In this document: positions 60,831 through 64,000 of the stretch, piece after piece
Position numbering within the stretch: position 1 is the stretch's first letter
How the letters are laid out: each line of letters starts with the position of its first letter
Origin: Streptomyces sp. CBMA291
Lineage (GTDB): Bacteria > Actinomycetota > Actinomycetes > Streptomycetales > Streptomycetaceae
Assembly (NCBI RefSeq): GCF_014596525.1
Contig: NZ_MSJP01000008.1
Coordinates: forward strand, 124,001 to 188,000
Length of the DNA stretch: 64,000 nt
Direction: 5' to 3'
Notes under the pieces: generated by a model
What the model saw: the letters and a program-made list of their open reading frames with translations, nothing else
Databases searched by the model: none
What the model was told of the DNA's origin: nothing
Position numbers and translations under genes: made by a program

Positions 60831-62009
60831 TCAGGCCGCCTGCGGCTCTCTCACCCGACGGCTCACCGCGACGGCGGAGGGCACGGACACGGAGACGGTC
60901 ACCGACACCGGGACGGAGGCCGACACGGGGACGGAAGCCGACACGCGAGAGGCCGATGCGGAAGCGCGTACGGACGGACACACGGGCAGAGCCACCGCGG
61001 CCACCGGCGAGACGGAGACGATCGGCACGGACACGACGGGCGCGGAAGCCATGACGGGCACGGTCGCCGCGACGGATCCAGCGGCCACGGCAGACACAGC
61101 GGACACACCAAACCCGGCAGCCACAACAGGCACGGTCGCCGCGATGGTTCCGGCAGCCACGGCGAGCACAGTCGACATGACAGGCCCAGCAGCCACGACA
61201 GGCGCAGTCGACACGACAGCCTCGGCGGCCACGACGGACACAGGCGCCCCGGCGGCCACGGCAGGCACAGGCGCCCCGGCGGCCACGACAGCCCCGGCGG
61301 GCCTGGTCGCCCCGGCGGGCCCGGTCGCCCCGGCGGTCTTCGGTCCGGGGAGTCTGCCCCAGGTGGCCAGTTCGGCGGCGGTGGCGGAGGCGAGGTCTTC
61401 GCCCACCAGGACCGGGTGGCCGACCGCGCGCAGCAGCGGCAGGTCGCTTTCGTCGTCCGCGTAGGCGTGGCAGTGCTCGGGATCGAGGCCGAAGGCCGTC
61501 ATGATCCGGCGGGCGGCTTCCGCCTTGGCCTCGCCGATCATCGGCGCGCCGATCAGTTCCCCGGTGAGACGTCCCTCCGAGGTGACCTCGGGGACGGAGC
61601 AGACCACCAGGTCCGCGCCGACCTCGGTGGCCAGCGGGTCCAGACAGGCGGAGAAGGCGCCGGAGACGAGGACGACGAGGTCGCCGGCGCGTGCGTGGCG
61701 GCGCAGTGCCTCGTGTACGGGGGTGTGGAAGAGGCCGTCCGTGCGGGCCGTGGCGTACCAGGCGCGGCCGGTGACCTCCAGCTCGTCGAGACGGCTGTCG
61801 GCGAGGAAGCGGTAGAAGGAACGATTCACCTGCTCCCGTGGCGTCCCCGCGCGGATCTGGTCCTGGAGCGAGGCCTGTGCCGTGGCGAGCCGTCGGGCCG
61901 CTCGCTCGTCATGCCCCCAGAACCGGGCGAGGAGGCCGGCCATGCTCTTGCAGGTGATCAGGGTCTCGTCGACGTCGAAGAAGGCGGCCCGGACGGGAGC
62001 GAGGCTCAT
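60831..62009 (-). CDS. HAD-IB-type phosphatase with low-complexity C-terminal tail
   Basis: 392 residues. The HAD motifs are AAFFDVDETLITCKS (nucleophile Asp and DxD), LVVLVSGAF (motif II), the conserved Lys in IGEAKAEAARRI, and AYADDESDLPLLRAVGHPVL (motif III/IV); residues 1-215 therefore form a complete SerB-like phosphatase. The last ~175 residues are Ala/Val/Ser repeats (VVAAGAPVPAVAAGAPVSVV) of no known fold. It is coupled to the LysR-like gene (ATGA) and lies downstream of afsA on the same strand. A role in removing phosphate from a butyrolactone precursor is inferred. Confidence 0.85.
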   Translation of the reverse strand: MSLAPVRAAFFDVDETLITCKSMAGLLARFWGHDERAARRLATAQASLQDQIRAGTPREQVNRSFYRFLADSRLDELEVTGRAWYATARTDGLFHTPVHEALRRHARAGDLVVLVSGAFSACLDPLATEVGADLVVCSVPEVTSEGRLTGELIGAPMIGEAKAEAARRIMTAFGLDPEHCHAYADDESDLPLLRAVGHPVLVGEDLASATAAELATWGRLPGPKTAGATGPAGATRPAGAVVAAGAPVPAVAAGAPVSVVAAEAVVSTAPVVAAGPVMSTVLAVAAGTIAATVPVVAAGFGVSAVSAVAAGSVAATVPVMASAPVVSVPIVSVSPVAAVALPVCPSVRASASASRVSASVPVSASVPVSVTVSVSVPSAVAVSRRVREPQAA

Positions 62010-62536
62010 GCTCTTCCCCCACTGCCGCTCACCCGGACCTTGCCCAGCCGCTTCGCGACCAGCCGTCCGCCGCCTTCCGTCGCGCCACCGCCCAGCGGCG
62101 CGCCGCCGCCGACCGGCGTACCGCCGCCGATGGGTGCGCCCCCTCCGACGGTCGACGCGCCCCTGCCGACCGACGAGGCGCCGAGCGCCGCTCCCGCACC
62201 CAGGGGGGTGCCGCCGCCCAGGGGCGTACGGCCGCCCAGGGGCACGGCCCGCCGGGGCCTCTTCCGCTCACGGAGCACCGGGTCGGCGATCTCGTCCTGG
62301 GCGGTGTCGACCAGGTCCAGGATGCGTTCCGCGAGGGGCCTCAACCGGACGCCCGCCGGGGTGAGTTCCACCGAGCGGTTGCCGCGCCGCTGGAAGAGCG
62401 GGGCTCCCATGTCCTCTTCCAGGCCCTTGATCTGCGCGGTCACGGCGGGCTGGGAGTAGTGCAGGTTGTGGGCCGCGCGGGTGAAGCTGAGCTCTCGGGC
62501 CACCTCGCGGAAGGCCCGTAAGTGCTGGAGTTCCAT
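62006..62536 (-). CDS. LysR-type DNA-binding protein lacking the effector domain
   Basis: 176 residues. Residues 1-60 are a typical LysR winged helix: MELQHLRAFREVARELSFTR, then SQPAVTAQIKGLEEDMGAPL and FQRRGNRSVELTPAGVRL. The ~200-residue substrate-binding domain of normal LysR proteins is missing. In its place are about 75 residues of GGGTPLGGG-type repeats and a basic end (RLVAKRLGKVRVSGSGGRA). It lies between afsA and the HAD phosphatase in one operon. The linker helix is present, so it could still dimerise and bind DNA. Confidence 0.82.
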   Translation of the reverse strand: MELQHLRAFREVARELSFTRAAHNLHYSQPAVTAQIKGLEEDMGAPLFQRRGNRSVELTPAGVRLRPLAERILDLVDTAQDEIADPVLRERKRPRRAVPLGGRTPLGGGTPLGAGAALGASSVGRGASTVGGGAPIGGGTPVGGGAPLGGGATEGGGRLVAKRLGKVRVSGSGGRA

Positions 62537-62602
62537 CGTCTGCCTTTCTTGCCTCGGTTGCTGCTGCGTGGGTGGTGCGTACGCGCCGGGCCGTCGGGCG
62601 GG

Positions 62603-63697
62603 TCAGCCGGCGCGGCGCGCCAGGCCCGTCGCGAGGACGCGTTCGCCCTGCGTGGCCGAGAGGCGGATCCGGCCGTCGCCGGTCGGCGTGGCGTCGATGG
62701 TCACGGCCTCGGAAAGCTCGCCGAAGACGGCGAAGTCGGCGTCCAGGGAGAGCAGGGCGCCGTGGGCGCCGTCCGGGAAGTCCAGGAGGTCCGCGGGGGC
62801 CTCTCCGTCCGTTCCGCAGGGTCTGCCGGTGCGGAGGGCCGCCTGCCGGAAGGCCTCCAGGAGGAGCATCCCGGGCACGTGGTCCGAGGGGTGCTCGAAG
62901 TAGCCGGGGTGCGTGGTGTCGACGTGCAGCCGCCACTCGCGGGCACCGGCCGCCCCGCTGCCCTTCCCGGACAAGGGGCGGAGCACGCCCCGGCCTTCGG
63001 CGGGCGGGACGGGCGAGCCGGTCGCGGGGGCGGGCGTCCCGGTCCCCGCGCTGCGTCCGCGCTGCCGGAGGCGGGCGTACCGTACTCCGTCGATCACCGT
63101 CACCGAGGCGGAGGCGCGGGCGCACTCCCGGCCCGCGACCTCGATCACCATGTCGAAACGGGCGTCGAAGCGGCGCGGGTTGCGCGGTCCCTCCGGGGTC
63201 ACGACCTTCACGTCGAGGACCACCGGGAGCGGGCCCGCGCCGACGCGGAGGGCGGCCGGGTCGCCGATGCGCAGGGACAGCGCCTTGAAGATGAAGTGGT
63301 GGCCGAGAGGCACGTCGTGGTGGCGGTGGCTCAGGAAGATCCCGGCCTGCCGGACGACCTCGACGAGGAGCATGAAGTCGGCCTGCCCGGTCCCCTCCGG
63401 GCGGTAGAGCGCGTGGTTGCGGGGAAGTTGGGCGCCGACGAGGAAGCGGTCGCCGCCCGCCATGACGGAGTCGGTGAGGAAGACCTCCGTCACGGAGGCG
63501 CGGTGCACGAGCCGTCGTGAGACAGTGCGGTCGTAGCCGATCCCCTGCTTGGCCTCGCGTATCAGGGCCTCACGGGACTTCAGCGCCGTCAGAGGCCCCA
63601 GGGGCTCAAGAGGATCGAGAGATTCGAGCGGCTCAAGGGACTCCAAGCGCTCAAGAGGCTCAAGAGGCAATACGTTCTGAAGCACACCGGTGGACAT
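62603..63697 (-). CDS. afsA: AfsA-family gamma-butyrolactone synthase
   Basis: 364 residues; typical AfsA/ScbA proteins have about 300. Two hotdog-like AfsA domains are visible: VSRRLVHRASVTEVFLTDSV with QADFMLLVEVVRQAGIFLSH, and the second half WRLHVDTTHPGYFEHPSDHV with PGMLLLEAFRQAALRTG. The enzyme joins a beta-ketoacyl chain to dihydroxyacetone phosphate, the first step of A-factor-type hormones. Residues 10-36 are an unusual PLE/SLE repeat and a Gly/Ala/Pro linker separates the domains; these account for the extra length. GAGGGGGGAA precedes the ATG. It diverges from the receptor gene. Confidence 0.92.
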   Translation of the reverse strand: MSTGVLQNVLPLEPLERLESLEPLESLDPLEPLGPLTALKSREALIREAKQGIGYDRTVSRRLVHRASVTEVFLTDSVMAGGDRFLVGAQLPRNHALYRPEGTGQADFMLLVEVVRQAGIFLSHRHHDVPLGHHFIFKALSLRIGDPAALRVGAGPLPVVLDVKVVTPEGPRNPRRFDARFDMVIEVAGRECARASASVTVIDGVRYARLRQRGRSAGTGTPAPATGSPVPPAEGRGVLRPLSGKGSGAAGAREWRLHVDTTHPGYFEHPSDHVPGMLLLEAFRQAALRTGRPCGTDGEAPADLLDFPDGAHGALLSLDADFAVFGELSEAVTIDATPTGDGRIRLSATQGERVLATGLARRAG

Positions 63698-63762
63698 CAG
63701 TTCCCCCCTCAGGATGAGTCAGCACGGTGACGAGGAACCTTCGCAGCCCCTCGGCAGCAAGA

Positions 63763-63786
63763 AATATACCTTCGAGAATGTATATT
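63763..63786. promoter_or_regulatory. Probable butyrolactone-receptor operator (ARE-like palindrome)
   Basis: AATATAC-N10-GTATATT, with 10 of 12 base pairs matching across the full 24-bp dyad. It lies 32 bp before the receptor ATG and 66 bp before afsA, in otherwise GC-rich DNA. Confidence 0.75.
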
Positions 63787-63817
63787 GCAAGGCGTTGGAA
63801 CGAGAGAGGCGGACAGC

Positions 63818-64000
63818 ATGGCGACACTCAGAAGCGAGCCGAAGCAGGAACGCGCCCGGCGAACGAAGGTCCACATCCTCCGGTCGGCGGCCGAACTCTT
63901 CGCCGAGCGCGGGTACGCGACCGTGACCCTCCAGGACGTGGCCGAACGGGCCGAGATGACCAAGGGAGCGGTGTACTTCCACTACACGAACAAGGAGGCA
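63818..64000 (+). CDS. Gamma-butyrolactone receptor, TetR family (N-terminal part, cut by window edge)
   Basis: 61 residues are visible. SEPKQERARRTKVHILRSAA, ELFAERGYATVTLQDVAERA and EMTKGAVYFHYTNKEA form the helix-turn-helix typical of ArpA/ScbR receptors (TKGAVYFHxxxKE). It faces the AfsA gene across 120 bp with a palindromic site. In known systems the receptor represses its targets and releases DNA when the lactone binds. The ligand-binding domain lies outside the window. Confidence 0.88.
   Translation, partial: MATLRSEPKQERARRTKVHILRSAAELFAERGYATVTLQDVAERAEMTKGAVYFHYTNKEA

Noticed and set aside
1..64000. tRNA, rRNA, prophage or insertion sequence
   Set aside because: No cloverleaf, integrase, transposase or terminal inverted repeats were recognised on reading both strands.

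Overview
The window is high-GC actinobacterial DNA of Streptomyces type. Codon third positions are almost always G or C, GTG starts and 4-bp ATGA/GTGA overlaps are common, and several families are typical of the genus: DUF397/XRE-DUF5753 cassettes, a DmdR1-type regulator, an AfsA-type butyrolactone synthase and a DUF6232-like protein. From memory, the order sigma factor - PurU - SCO4402-like - DtxR - SIS - PdxH - citrate synthase - cinnamate-CoA ligase - acyl-CoA carboxylase resembles the S. coelicolor SCO438x-SCO441x chromosomal region. I see no tRNA, rRNA, CRISPR array, IS element or prophage.

Layout. 1-5.1 kb: end of an acyl-CoA ligase, a STAS anti-anti-sigma protein, a sigma-like factor with its zinc-finger partner, PurU and a conserved hypothetical gene. 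5.3-11.2 kb: a lipoprotein solute-binding protein, a Pro-rich membrane protein, an HTH-TPR regulator and a primase-like protein. 11.2-20.3 kb: an ABC-2 type exporter, a 1362-residue secreted DUF11-repeat protein, a coupled gene pair sharing an 18-residue motif, and an alpha/beta hydrolase. 20.3-27.4 kb: a repeat-filled gap, DmdR1-like iron regulator, SIS protein, DUF6342-like protein, PAS/GAF protein, PdxH and citrate synthase. 27.5-34.6 kb is accessory DNA: a small secreted protein, two VanZ genes (one frameshifted), an eCIS-core (DUF4157) protein, a GNAT enzyme and an XRE/DUF397 pair.

34.6-37.6 kb is a TetR - enoyl-CoA hydratase - cinnamate/coumarate-CoA ligase operon. 38.1-44.7 kb holds DUF397/XRE/ATPase (WhiJ-like) genes, an excalibur-domain protein, a repeat protein and a phosphotransferase-like protein. 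44.7-52.3 kb is a catabolic operon (acyl-CoA dehydrogenase, biotin carboxylase, carboxyltransferase, AtuA-like, TIGR03084-like). The ligase operon and this operon share an identical 16-bp CAAGC-GT-GCTTG operator, which suggests one TetR regulon for acyl-CoA breakdown.

52.7-64 kb is the most interesting part. After an FtsX-like permease, a seven-copy 18-bp iteron array and a GNAT gene comes a candidate RiPP locus: a SagB-like peptide-maturation dehydrogenase diverging from two homologous NHLP-related precursor peptides. It is followed by an acyl-CoA-dehydrogenase-like flavoprotein with a divergent TetR regulator, and then a gamma-butyrolactone signalling locus: HAD phosphatase, a LysR HTH without an effector domain, an AfsA homologue, and a divergent ArpA/ScbR-type receptor cut by the window end. 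A 24-bp near-perfect palindrome lies in the synthase/receptor intergenic region. A hormone-controlled RiPP system is an inference from this layout.
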